A stretch of 64,000 bases of DNA from an uncultured Sphingomonadales bacterium (GTDB lineage Bacteria; Pseudomonadota; Alphaproteobacteria; Sphingomonadales; Rhodothalassiaceae), in assembly GCA_947499155.1 (NCBI GenBank), contig CANMND010000002.1, positions 372,001-436,000 on the forward strand, given 5' to 3'. The notes under the pieces were generated by a model. It saw only the letters and a program-made list of their open reading frames with translations, ran no database searches and had not been told where the DNA came from. This document shows positions 57,509 to 64,000 of this stretch, in pieces; the first letter of the stretch is position 1, and every line of letters starts with the position of its first letter. Made by a program: the position numbers and the translations under genes.

Positions 57509-57925
57509 CTACTCGTCGCGGTGCACTTTCTCCATCTTCTCATGCTGCTCTTGCGCTTCGAGTGTCATGGTCGCAATGGGACGAGCATCAAGCCGCTGAA
57601 GGCTGATCGGCTCGCCGCTCACTTCACAATAGCCATATTCCCCCTGAACAAGCCGCCGCAAAGCCGCGTCAATCTTGGCAATCAGTTTACGCTGACGGTC
57701 ACGGGTCCTCAGGTGAATAGACCAATCAGTCTCAGATGATGCACGATCTGCAATATCAGGTTCTTTTAAGCTGTCTTGCTGAAGTGTCGCCAATGTTTCC
57801 CGTGATTCTTGCAGAATTTCTTCACGCCACGCCAACAGTTTTCTACGAAAATATTCCTGCTGCCGCTCATTCATGAACTCTTCGTCCACACTGGGGCGAT
57901 AGTCAGATGTCACGTCATTGCTCAT
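57509..57925 (-). CDS. dksA: RNA polymerase-binding transcription factor DksA, low-cysteine type
   Basis: Binds the secondary channel of RNA polymerase and helps ppGpp change transcription of rRNA and amino-acid genes. The coiled-coil (about residues 30-85) carries the DIADRASSETDW tip with its two Asp residues. The zinc-finger region has only one Cys (YGYCEVSGEPISLQRLDARPI) in place of four, a state known in this class. I chose the ATG at 57925 (138 residues). It lies downstream of fliX. Confidence 0.93.
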   Translation of the reverse strand: MSNDVTSDYRPSVDEEFMNERQQEYFRRKLLAWREEILQESRETLATLQQDSLKEPDIADRASSETDWSIHLRTRDRQRKLIAKIDAALRRLVQGEYGYCEVSGEPISLQRLDARPIATMTLEAQEQHEKMEKVHRDE

Positions 57926-58074
57926 GTCGTGTGTCCGTCCCTGTTTTACGGGGAGTGCGAAAAACCAGCACCTCAAGAGCATTCATGGCCCATGTGCGTC
58001 CAGGCGCTATCAAAACCCGCATTCCCGACATATTCAGTCCAATCCGGTCAAAGACCTGATACAACGCCGGGGCT

Positions 58075-58102
58075 TTATAATGATATAAGTAGAAGGCGGC
58101 AA
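58075..58102 (-). promoter_or_regulatory. candidate dksA promoter
   Basis: On the minus strand TTGCCG (58102-58097), 16 bases, TTATAA (58080-58075), about 150 bases upstream of the dksA ATG and just past the fliX stop. Only a sequence match. Confidence 0.3.
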
Positions 58103-58115
58103 GTACGAAGCTCAA

Positions 58116-58547
58116 CTACTCTTGGTGGTCGAGCTTTGCCAGTTCCACTGCGGCCCGAAGCTCAATGTCGGAAAGAATGTCCTTAAGAGCCGGATCTTCA
58201 AAGCCGGTTTTACCCCGATTAACCAACTCTGCCAAACGCTCCAGCCTTGATCTGGGTATAGCGCCCAACAGCAGGCCTTTGCGTACATCGTCCAACAAAC
58301 TTAGCATATCATGTGCACGGGAAAGTCCTTTGGATCGCGCCCCTGCCCCGTCCGGCGCTTCTTGCAAGGACAACAATGCATCAACAGACGCAACGACACC
58401 CGTAGAGGCGACTTGTACGGGGCCAGATACTCCCGTTTCTGGCTGGTTCACTGCACTGGCAAAAGACGATGCTTTTCCCTTATCCGTTTTTTTGTCGGAT
58501 TTTCTCGTGGCAGATGGTGAACTGTTACCTGTACCGTATATACGCAT
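58116..58547 (-). CDS. fliX: flagellar assembly regulator FliX
   Basis: A 143-residue protein that in Caulobacter couples flagellum assembly to the activator FlbD. The N terminus MRIYGTGNSS and the conserved C-terminal half (RAHDMLSLLDDVRKGLLLG, then LERLAELVNRG) match the family. The start at 58547 has AAGGTG upstream. It is divergent from flgI, as in other alphaproteobacteria. Two tandem repeat sites lie between its start and the flgI promoter. Confidence 0.88.
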   Translation of the reverse strand: MRIYGTGNSSPSATRKSDKKTDKGKASSFASAVNQPETGVSGPVQVASTGVVASVDALLSLQEAPDGAGARSKGLSRAHDMLSLLDDVRKGLLLGAIPRSRLERLAELVNRGKTGFEDPALKDILSDIELRAAVELAKLDHQE

Positions 58548-58559
58548 AGTCGTGCACCT

Positions 58560-58600
58560 TACAGGATTTGCCCCCAAGACGTACAGGACTTGCCCCCCAA
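58560..58600. repeat. tandem sites upstream of fliX
   Basis: TACAGGATTTGCCCCCAA (58560-58577) and TACAGGACTTGCCCCCCAA (58582-58600) differ by one substitution and one added C. Their starts are 22 bp apart, two helical turns. They end about 80 bases before the sigma-54 promoter of flgI and begin 13 bases upstream of the fliX ATG. The spacing fits a pair of enhancer-binding-protein sites. Confidence 0.65.
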
Positions 58601-58681
58601 CTAGGAAAAATACTCCGAGTCAAAGACAATCCCTTGTCCCTGTATCCGTGAGATAGCCTGTGAAATCAAGTGTCTTGGTAT

Positions 58682-58698
58682 CTGGCATGTGGTTTGCA
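58682..58698 (+). promoter_or_regulatory. sigma-54 promoter of flgI
   Basis: CTGGCATG (58682-58689), four bases, TTGCA (58694-58698). GG at 58684-58685 and GC at 58696-58697 are separated by exactly ten bases, the rule for sigma-54. It lies about 70 bases before the flgI start. Confidence 0.75.
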
Positions 58699-58767
58699 TC
58701 GTAATTTGCAGTTCATGCTGCGAGTATAACCTGCACATGTCTGATGATGCTGATGAAAGTGGACGAC

Positions 58768-59925
58768 ATGCAAGACTTTGCCTTAGACGCCTTCCGATTT
58801 CGTATAAGTTCCAGACTGTTTGTGTTTGGACTTTTGGTGGTGGTCTTGTGCTTTATTACCACCCAGCCTGCCATGTCCAATTCCCGGCTAAAGGACCTGG
58901 TCAATGTGGAAGGCGTGCGGGAAAATCAGCTTGTCGGCTACGGCCTGGTCGTTGGTTTGAACGGAACGGGTGATACCCTGCGGAATGCACCTTTCACCCA
59001 GCAAAGCCTTCAGGCCATGCTTGAGCGTCTTGGCGTCAATACCCGCGATGCCCGCAATATCAAAACCGATAATATCGCTGCTGTGATTGTTACTGCCGAT
59101 CTTCCTGCTTTCGCGCGTCAGGGAAACAGGATTGATATTCAGGTCAGCACCATGGGCGATGCCAAAGACCTGCGAGGCGGTGTCTTGATGGTAACGCCGC
59201 TTCTTGGTGCTGATGGCGAAGTCTATGCCGTCGCACAAGGTCCCATTGCGGTCGCAGGTTTTGCCGCATCCGGCTCGGCGGCCAGTATTACAAGAGGTGT
59301 ACCGACCGCTGGCCGCATTGCCAATGGTGCCATCGTTGAACGCGAAGTGCCCTTCACCTTCGCCTCGATGGATGAAGTTCATCTGTCCTTAAAGAACCCT
59401 GACTTTACAACGGCGCACCGGATTGCCAATGCCATCAACAATGCGGTTCCGGGTAATGTTGCACAGATGATTGATCCATCAACTGTGCTGATGAGACGTC
59501 CCGCAGGCTATGAAAAATCACTGCTTACCATGGTGACGTCCATCGAACACCTGATGGTCACCCCCGACTATCCTGCAAAGGTCGTGATTGACGATCGGTC
59601 CGGTATCATTGTCATGGGGGCCAATGTCAGGGTCAGCACTGTTGCCATCGCCCAGGGAAATCTGACCATCAGGATCAGCGAAACCCCCATGGTCTCGCAG
59701 CCATCACCTTTCTCTGACCAGGGCGAAACCGTCGTCGTTCCCCGTACCGATATTGAAGTGGATACAGATGACCAGAACCGCCTCGCCATTGTCCAGGATA
59801 GTGTCACGCTTCAGGATCTTGTGGATGGCCTCAACGCACTTGGCGTTGGTCCAAGGGACATGATTTCAATTCTTCAGGCTATCAAGGCTGCCGGTGCCTT
59901 GCAGGCTGAGATAGAGGTGATGTAA
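58768..59925 (+). CDS. flgI: flagellar P-ring protein FlgI
   Basis: Forms the periplasmic ring around the flagellar rod. A signal peptide covers about the first 37 residues (FVFGLLVVVLCFITTQPAMS), then RLKDLVNVEGVRENQLVGYGLVVGLNGTGD, the family opening block; RGGVLMVTPL and the C-terminal DLVDGLNALGVGPRDMISILQAI are typical. At 385 residues from the chosen ATG it is a usual length; ATGs 12 and 24 bases earlier are possible. It is first in a flgI-flgJ'-flgN-like operon and likely driven by sigma-54. Confidence 0.96.
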   Translation: MQDFALDAFRFRISSRLFVFGLLVVVLCFITTQPAMSNSRLKDLVNVEGVRENQLVGYGLVVGLNGTGDTLRNAPFTQQSLQAMLERLGVNTRDARNIKTDNIAAVIVTADLPAFARQGNRIDIQVSTMGDAKDLRGGVLMVTPLLGADGEVYAVAQGPIAVAGFAASGSAASITRGVPTAGRIANGAIVEREVPFTFASMDEVHLSLKNPDFTTAHRIANAINNAVPGNVAQMIDPSTVLMRRPAGYEKSLLTMVTSIEHLMVTPDYPAKVVIDDRSGIIVMGANVRVSTVAIAQGNLTIRISETPMVSQPSPFSDQGETVVVPRTDIEVDTDDQNRLAIVQDSVTLQDLVDGLNALGVGPRDMISILQAIKAAGALQAEIEVM

Positions 59926-60278
59926 TGCCCGCCATAACAGGACAAATCGGGGTTGACATGGCTGATTTCAGGAACGCGAGCGTTTCTGCCGCCACTAACC
60001 GCCTTGAATCCGCCCGCCAAGGAATACTCGCAAGCCGGACCGGAGAAGATCGCGCAACCAGAGAAGCCGCCGAAAGCTTCGAAGCCGTATTTCTTGGTCA
60101 GATGCTGGCACCAATGTTTGAAGGCATTGCTACTGACGGCCCTTTTGGTGGTGGTCATGCGGAAGAAATATATCGCTCCATGATGGTGGACGAATTGGGA
60201 TCAACGATTGCCAAAAATGGTGGCGTTGGCATTGCCGACGCCATCTATGATCATCTTCTCAGACTCCAGGAGATTTAG
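59925..60278 (+). CDS. rod-binding protein (FlgJ N-terminal type, CheL-like)
   Basis: A 117-residue protein equal to the rod-capping N-terminal domain of FlgJ, without the muramidase domain. AAESFEAVFLGQMLAPMFE and EEIYRSMMVDELGSTIAKNGGVGIADAI are the family core. It starts in the stop of flgI (TAATG overlap), so translation is coupled. In Caulobacter a gene of this type in this position is called cheL. A separate enzyme must cut peptidoglycan for rod passage. Confidence 0.9.
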   Translation: MPAITGQIGVDMADFRNASVSAATNRLESARQGILASRTGEDRATREAAESFEAVFLGQMLAPMFEGIATDGPFGGGHAEEIYRSMMVDELGSTIAKNGGVGIADAIYDHLLRLQEI

Positions 60279-60281
60279 GCC

Positions 60282-60737
60282 ATGACTACAGCACAAATAA
60301 CAACAGCCATGCCGCCGCCAGTACAGACGTTTCTGGACCTGACACGAGCGCTTACATCCTTGTTGTCGGAAGAAAATCAACTTTTAAAAAATCGGAGACC
60401 AGCCGAGACATCTGCCCTTGCAAGGGAAAAAGTACGCCTGACGAACGAATACCGACAGGCCCTTGAAACATTAAAGGCGGATGAGGAGACCTTACTAGGT
60501 GCGCGAGATTCCGATCTCAGAAAGACAGTACACGAAACCACAGAACTATTTCGGCTGGAACTTGCCCATCACGCAAAGCTCGTAATCCGACTGAAAACAA
60601 TCACTGAAGGTGTGGTAAAATCCATATCCGACGAAGTGGCTCGCCAGCGCAATCCCATGCAGCATTACAGCCACACCGGCCAGATGGCGACAAAAGGGGC
60701 GCAACCCGCAACATTAAGTTTTGATCAAATGATCTGA
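60282..60737 (+). CDS. FlgN-like flagellar chaperone (FlbY-like)
   Basis: A 151-residue helical protein three bases after the FlgJ-like gene. A long coiled-coil (about residues 15-115) contains FLDLTRALTSLLSEENQLLKNR, as in FlgN-type export chaperones, which hold hook-filament junction proteins. In Caulobacter the third gene of this operon is flbY, and I infer equivalence from position. Its last 24 bases overlap the convergent ppx gene. Confidence 0.75.
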   Translation: MTTAQITTAMPPPVQTFLDLTRALTSLLSEENQLLKNRRPAETSALAREKVRLTNEYRQALETLKADEETLLGARDSDLRKTVHETTELFRLELAHHAKLVIRLKTITEGVVKSISDEVARQRNPMQHYSHTGQMATKGAQPATLSFDQMI

Positions 60738-62246
60738 TTTTCCGACCACCTCGATTTTTGGCTTAAGTCTTAAGCTTTCAGCGAGGGTTTTCATGCGACG
60801 CTCAACCACGTCATTAATCAGGGTTTCATACCCTTCATCCACATGCAAAACGATATGTCTGGACCCACGCTGAAGATGCGCCCTTTTTAAAAGGGAGGCT
60901 GTTCCACCTGATATGCGCTGTCCCAGTCGCAAAGCCGCCCCCAGTACCGTTGCATCCCTGATTTCATTCTGATTGAGGAGGGCACGGCAAAGACTTGAAA
61001 GTGCTCCACTTTTAGACCCGCCATAGAGCTGGTTAAGCGCCAGTCCCAAAAACGCCCGCCCCTTGTGATCAATTCCGACGAAGCGCCCATAAAGCGCTTC
61101 CATCACAGCTCGTTCGGACCGGAAATCAGGATGTCCGCGCCAGGCAATATCAGCCATCAGGCATGCGCCATATCTAAGACGATTATGCTGGGCTGATTCC
61201 GTACTGGTGCTAAAAATCGGGTCGATCCACTGCATCAACCGATCCCCATGTTCCGGGAACCGGTTCGATATCAGTCCCAGCTCGCGGACAGCGGCGATAA
61301 ACGGATCAGAGCTGCGGCATATTTCATCCAGGTGTGAATAAACCACCCCTTCCCGCAGGCCAAAGGATGAACTGACAACACGCTTTGGCTTCATTCTCCC
61401 AAGGATATGCTGCAAAATCAGGGCTGCGGTCGGCATATCTTCGGCTCTGCTCGCCGACACGCCGCGGATCTGCGCCAGACTGACCGGATCCTGACGTGCA
61501 ATCAGTTTCGCAAGGCTGCGAGCCTCACCCCCTGGCAGGGAAAAGCCATGAAGGATTGGGAGAAGTGCGTTTTTCTGAACCATATTGACCCGGCTGATCG
61601 CTCGCCAGGCGCCACCCACCACATAAAAATCCCGGACGATCCTTCCTTCAATCCATGGGACGGACTTGAGCGCCGCTTTCACATCGCGCAATATCGGCAA
61701 AGCGGCGTTATCATACTGACCACGCAGACGGACCGGTCCAATCGGTAGCGTCGCACGATTTAGAACTTCACCTGCTTTAACCTCAATCAGTTCAAGGCTG
61801 CCGCCACCCAGGTCACCAACGATCCCGTCAGCATCCGGCATCCCGGAGATGACTCCCTTGGCCGACAAACATGCCTCTTCCTTGCCTGAAATGATGCGCA
61901 CCTTGATCCCCGTCTCTTTTAGGATTCGGGCTACAAAGGCCTTGCCATTGCCGGCGTCACGAACAGCCGCAGTCGCTATGGCTTGATAACGGACAACATT
62001 CATAGTCTTTAATAGCAGGTGAAAACGACCAAGCGTGCGAATGGCGTGATCCATCGCGGCAGCGTCCATATCGCCAGTCAGCCCCACAGTGCGACCCAGA
62101 CCGCACATAATCTTTTCATTGAACAACACTTGCGGGTAACGAAACAGCCCATTGAACACAACCAGCCGAACAGAGTTCGACCCGATATCGATCACAGCAA
62201 ACTCAGTTCCGTCATGTTCGCTTATTTTGGAATATTTATCAGTCAC
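60714..62246 (-). CDS. ppx: exopolyphosphatase (Ppx/GppA, long form)
   Basis: Processively releases phosphate from polyphosphate chains. The first phosphate loop is IDIGSNSVRLVVFNG and the second GDLGGGSLELIEV. After the two sugar-kinase domains (to about residue 310) an HD-like helical domain covers the rest, giving 510 residues against 355 in the copy at 24.8 kb. It lies next to ppk, so polyphosphate turnover is its likely role. Its 3' end overlaps the flgN-like gene by 24 bases on the other strand. Confidence 0.93.
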   Translation of the reverse strand: MTDKYSKISEHDGTEFAVIDIGSNSVRLVVFNGLFRYPQVLFNEKIMCGLGRTVGLTGDMDAAAMDHAIRTLGRFHLLLKTMNVVRYQAIATAAVRDAGNGKAFVARILKETGIKVRIISGKEEACLSAKGVISGMPDADGIVGDLGGGSLELIEVKAGEVLNRATLPIGPVRLRGQYDNAALPILRDVKAALKSVPWIEGRIVRDFYVVGGAWRAISRVNMVQKNALLPILHGFSLPGGEARSLAKLIARQDPVSLAQIRGVSASRAEDMPTAALILQHILGRMKPKRVVSSSFGLREGVVYSHLDEICRSSDPFIAAVRELGLISNRFPEHGDRLMQWIDPIFSTSTESAQHNRLRYGACLMADIAWRGHPDFRSERAVMEALYGRFVGIDHKGRAFLGLALNQLYGGSKSGALSSLCRALLNQNEIRDATVLGAALRLGQRISGGTASLLKRAHLQRGSRHIVLHVDEGYETLINDVVERRMKTLAESLRLKPKIEVVGKSDHLIKT

Positions 62247-62333
62247 AGGCCCCAGCCATCCCAGGCTATCATCGCATACAGTCCTTCATATCACTGCTTC
62301 AAAGCCTTGCGCCGTCTGAACGCACCATAACCG

Positions 62334-64000
62334 TCAGGATCGCGATTGCTCTGCCAAATTTGAACCGTCAATTCTGGTGCCACCACTATTGGGAAAATGG
62401 CGTTCCATCTCAAGTTTTCCTGGCCGGGTCCGCTCCAGCGCCTTGCCACGGCCAGACAAGCTCGGATTGTTCATGAAATAGACATGAGCTGAAAACCTTT
62501 CACTCTCAGAATCGGCCTTAATCCTCGTATAGGCGCCTTCTGCATCAAGAACCCAGCTTTGCATATCATCTTTCAGGTTAGCCATCATCACCTGTCCCAT
62601 GATCTGTTCATGAACAGTGGGGTTTTCGATTGGAACCAGGGTTTCCACCCGTCGGTCGAAATTGCGCGGCATCCAGTCAGCTGAAGAAATAAACACCTTC
62701 GCCTCCCGCGAGGGCATCTCATGGCCATTCCCGAAACACAAAATCCGCGAATGCTCCAGAAAGCGGCCGACAATGCTTTTCACCCGGATATTGCTGGACA
62801 GGTCCGGCAGTCCTGGGCGCAGGCAACAGATACCGCGTACCACGAGTTCAATCTCAACGCCCGCCATGGACGCTTCATAGAGCTTGTCGATCATTTTCGG
62901 ATCAACCAACGAATTGAGTTTCGCCCAGATCGTTGCCGGACGCCCAGCTCGTGCATGAGCAATTTCTGCATCCATCAAATCCATAAGCTGGCCACGTACA
63001 AAAAATGGCGAAATTGATAGCTTTTCCAATTCCTTTGGGCGGGCGTAACCGGTGACATAATTAAATAGCCGAGCAGCATCGCGGCCCAGTTCCGGGCTCG
63101 CGGTGAAAAAGCTCAAATCCGTATAAATCCGGGCCGTTACCGGATGATAATTTCCGGTGCCATAATGGACATATGTCTGCAATTTGCCCGCTTCCCGACG
63201 CACCACCATTGAGACCTTGGCATGGGTTTTAAGGTCAAGAAAGCCAAACACCACCTGAACGCCAGAGCGCTCCAGATCCCGTGCCCATTTGATATTCTGC
63301 TCCTCATCAAATCTGGCTTTCAGCTCGACAAGTGCCGTTACAGACTTGCCTGCTTCTGAAGCTTCTTTAAGCGCATCGATAATTTCAGACTGAGATCCAG
63401 CGCGATAAAGTGTTTGCTTGATTGCCACCACATCAGGGTCGCGGGCAGCTTGCCTTAGGAAAGCATGAACCACGTCAAAGGATTCATATGGATGATGAAC
63501 AACAAAATCCTTCGTCCGAATGGCCCTGAAGATATCTCCACCATGATCGCGCACCCGTTCCGGATAGCGCGGATTATAGGGTGTAAATTTCAAGGCAGGC
63601 AGGTCATCAATAATCAGTTTATCAGTTTCACTGAGCCCTAAAATGCCATCCACATAAGTGACTGAATTGGGATCCACGTCCAGTTGGTCTATGACCATGG
63701 CCGCCAAATCTGCCGGCATGGCGTGATCGATCTTCAAACGAATAACGCGGCCACGACGACGGCGCTTCAAGGCAGTTTCAAACAGACGTATCAGGTCTTC
63801 TGCCTCTTCTTCGATTTCCATATCGCTGTCACGGATAATGCGGAATACCCCACTTCCATCAACCCTGTAGCCAGGAAAAAGCTGATCCAGAAACAAAGAG
63901 ATCAATGTTTCAAGCGGAACGAAGCGGACCTTTTCACCTGGCAAGCGAATAAAGCGGTCTACCTGATCAGGAATTGGCAAAAGTGCGTTGATTTCCTTGC
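62334..64000 (-). CDS. ppk: polyphosphate kinase 1 (partial, 5' end beyond the window)
   Basis: Makes polyphosphate from ATP. The 5' part lies outside the window; the visible 555 codons cover the middle and C-terminal catalytic domains. The phospho-His segment is [20 protein letters not shown] and the second His is in [34 protein letters not shown]-type residues near the C terminus are also family marks. The frame remains open to the last base, so the TTG at 63980 is not the start. It is cotranscribed with ppx, 87 bases downstream. Confidence 0.95.
   Translation of the reverse strand, partial: KEINALLPIPDQVDRFIRLPGEKVRFVPLETLISLFLDQLFPGYRVDGSGVFRIIRDSDMEIEEEAEDLIRLFETALKRRRRGRVIRLKIDHAMPADLAAMVIDQLDVDPNSVTYVDGILGLSETDKLIIDDLPALKFTPYNPRYPERVRDHGGDIFRAIRTKDFVVHHPYESFDVVHAFLRQAARDPDVVAIKQTLYRAGSQSEIIDALKEASEAGKSVTALVELKARFDEEQNIKWARDLERSGVQVVFGFLDLKTHAKVSMVVRREAGKLQTYVHYGTGNYHPVTARIYTDLSFFTASPELGRDAARLFNYVTGYARPKELEKLSISPFFVRGQLMDLMDAEIAHARAGRPATIWAKLNSLVDPKMIDKLYEASMAGVEIELVVRGICCLRPGLPDLSSNIRVKSIVGRFLEHSRILCFGNGHEMPSREAKVFISSADWMPRNFDRRVETLVPIENPTVHEQIMGQVMMANLKDDMQSWVLDAEGAYTRIKADSESERFSAHVYFMNNPSLSGRGKALERTRPGKLEMERHFPNSGGTRIDGSNLAEQSRS

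Noticed and set aside
57915-58115. 66-codon minus-strand frame between fliX and dksA
   Set aside because: It begins with TTG right at the fliX stop, has no ribosome-binding site, and overlaps the dksA start; it more likely is the dksA leader.
1-64000. Insertion sequences, prophage genes, CRISPR arrays or toxin-antitoxin pairs
   Set aside because: None seen: no transposase or integrase product, no regular direct-repeat array and no toxin-like small gene pair. The window looks like stable core chromosome.

Overview
This 64 kb window is a chromosomal segment of a free-living, flagellated, Gram-negative alphaproteobacterium with moderate base composition. The class assignment rests on gene content and neighbourhoods: FliX divergent from flgI, a DksA with only one zinc-finger cysteine, a DUF2336 protein, a PAS_5 protein, a stand-alone 36-residue cytochrome aa3 subunit IV, and a fabD-fabG-acpP-fabF-mltG block. 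I cannot fix the order or genus. The window is almost entirely core chromosome. I see no insertion sequence, prophage, CRISPR array, integrase or toxin-antitoxin pair.

Layout. (1) 1-6.4 kb: acyl-CoA dehydrogenase, ssb, a tiny cytochrome oxidase subunit gene, a large autotransporter and a small membrane protein. (2) 6.4-11.4 kb: an AT-rich gap with two hairpins, gyrA, then a convergent pair of PAS_5 and DUF2336 genes. (3) 11.4-14.2 kb: an RhlE-like helicase whose DEAD box reads DECD, and an enoyl-CoA hydratase/isomerase. (4) 14.2-25.9 kb: a long minus-strand run, read in transcription order as Ppx/GppA phosphatase, rlmE, guaB, rsmB, a TPR lipoprotein, guaA, panB, a YfgM-like protein, bamB and der. 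It mixes GMP synthesis, rRNA methylation, pantothenate synthesis and outer-membrane/ribosome assembly. (5) 26-32.6 kb: tRNA-Gln with its promoter, a small membrane protein, a SPOR lipoprotein, and a PadR regulator followed by a two-gene RND efflux system. (6) 32.6-41.6 kb: pssA-psd, an Atm1-type ABC exporter, an orphan ORF, hspQ, trmFO, a periplasmic cyclophilin, coaD, an SDR and mltG. (7) 41.6-46.9 kb: the fatty-acid synthesis block, then rpsF-rpsR-rplI from a clear promoter to a clear terminator. (8) 46.9-57.9 kb: cyclopropane fatty acid synthase, a thioredoxin-fold protein, a DUF4139 protein, a TPR-SPOR lipoprotein, a CoA-transferase, a hydrolase-OsmC fusion, aspS, rnd and dksA. (9) 58-64 kb: fliX divergent from flgI, a rod-binding FlgJ-like gene and a FlgN-like gene, then ppx and a ppk that runs off the window.

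Envelope building is the strongest common theme: phospholipid head groups, fatty-acid synthesis, MltG, BamB, two SPOR lipoproteins, RND and ABC exporters and an autotransporter. A second theme is translation: Der, RsmB, RlmE, TrmFO, S6/S18/L9, AspRS and tRNA-Gln.

The clearest regulatory find is between fliX and flgI. A sigma-54 promoter with exact GG-N10-GC spacing faces flgI. Two near-identical tandem sites, 22 bp apart, lie upstream of it and sit against the fliX start, which suggests a shared binding site for a flagellar enhancer-binding protein. Other leads are a possible unannotated small RNA upstream of a terminator near gyrA, an inverted repeat overlapping the padR promoter, and an RGG-like tail on ribosomal protein S6. 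I did not find a wholly new multi-gene system.
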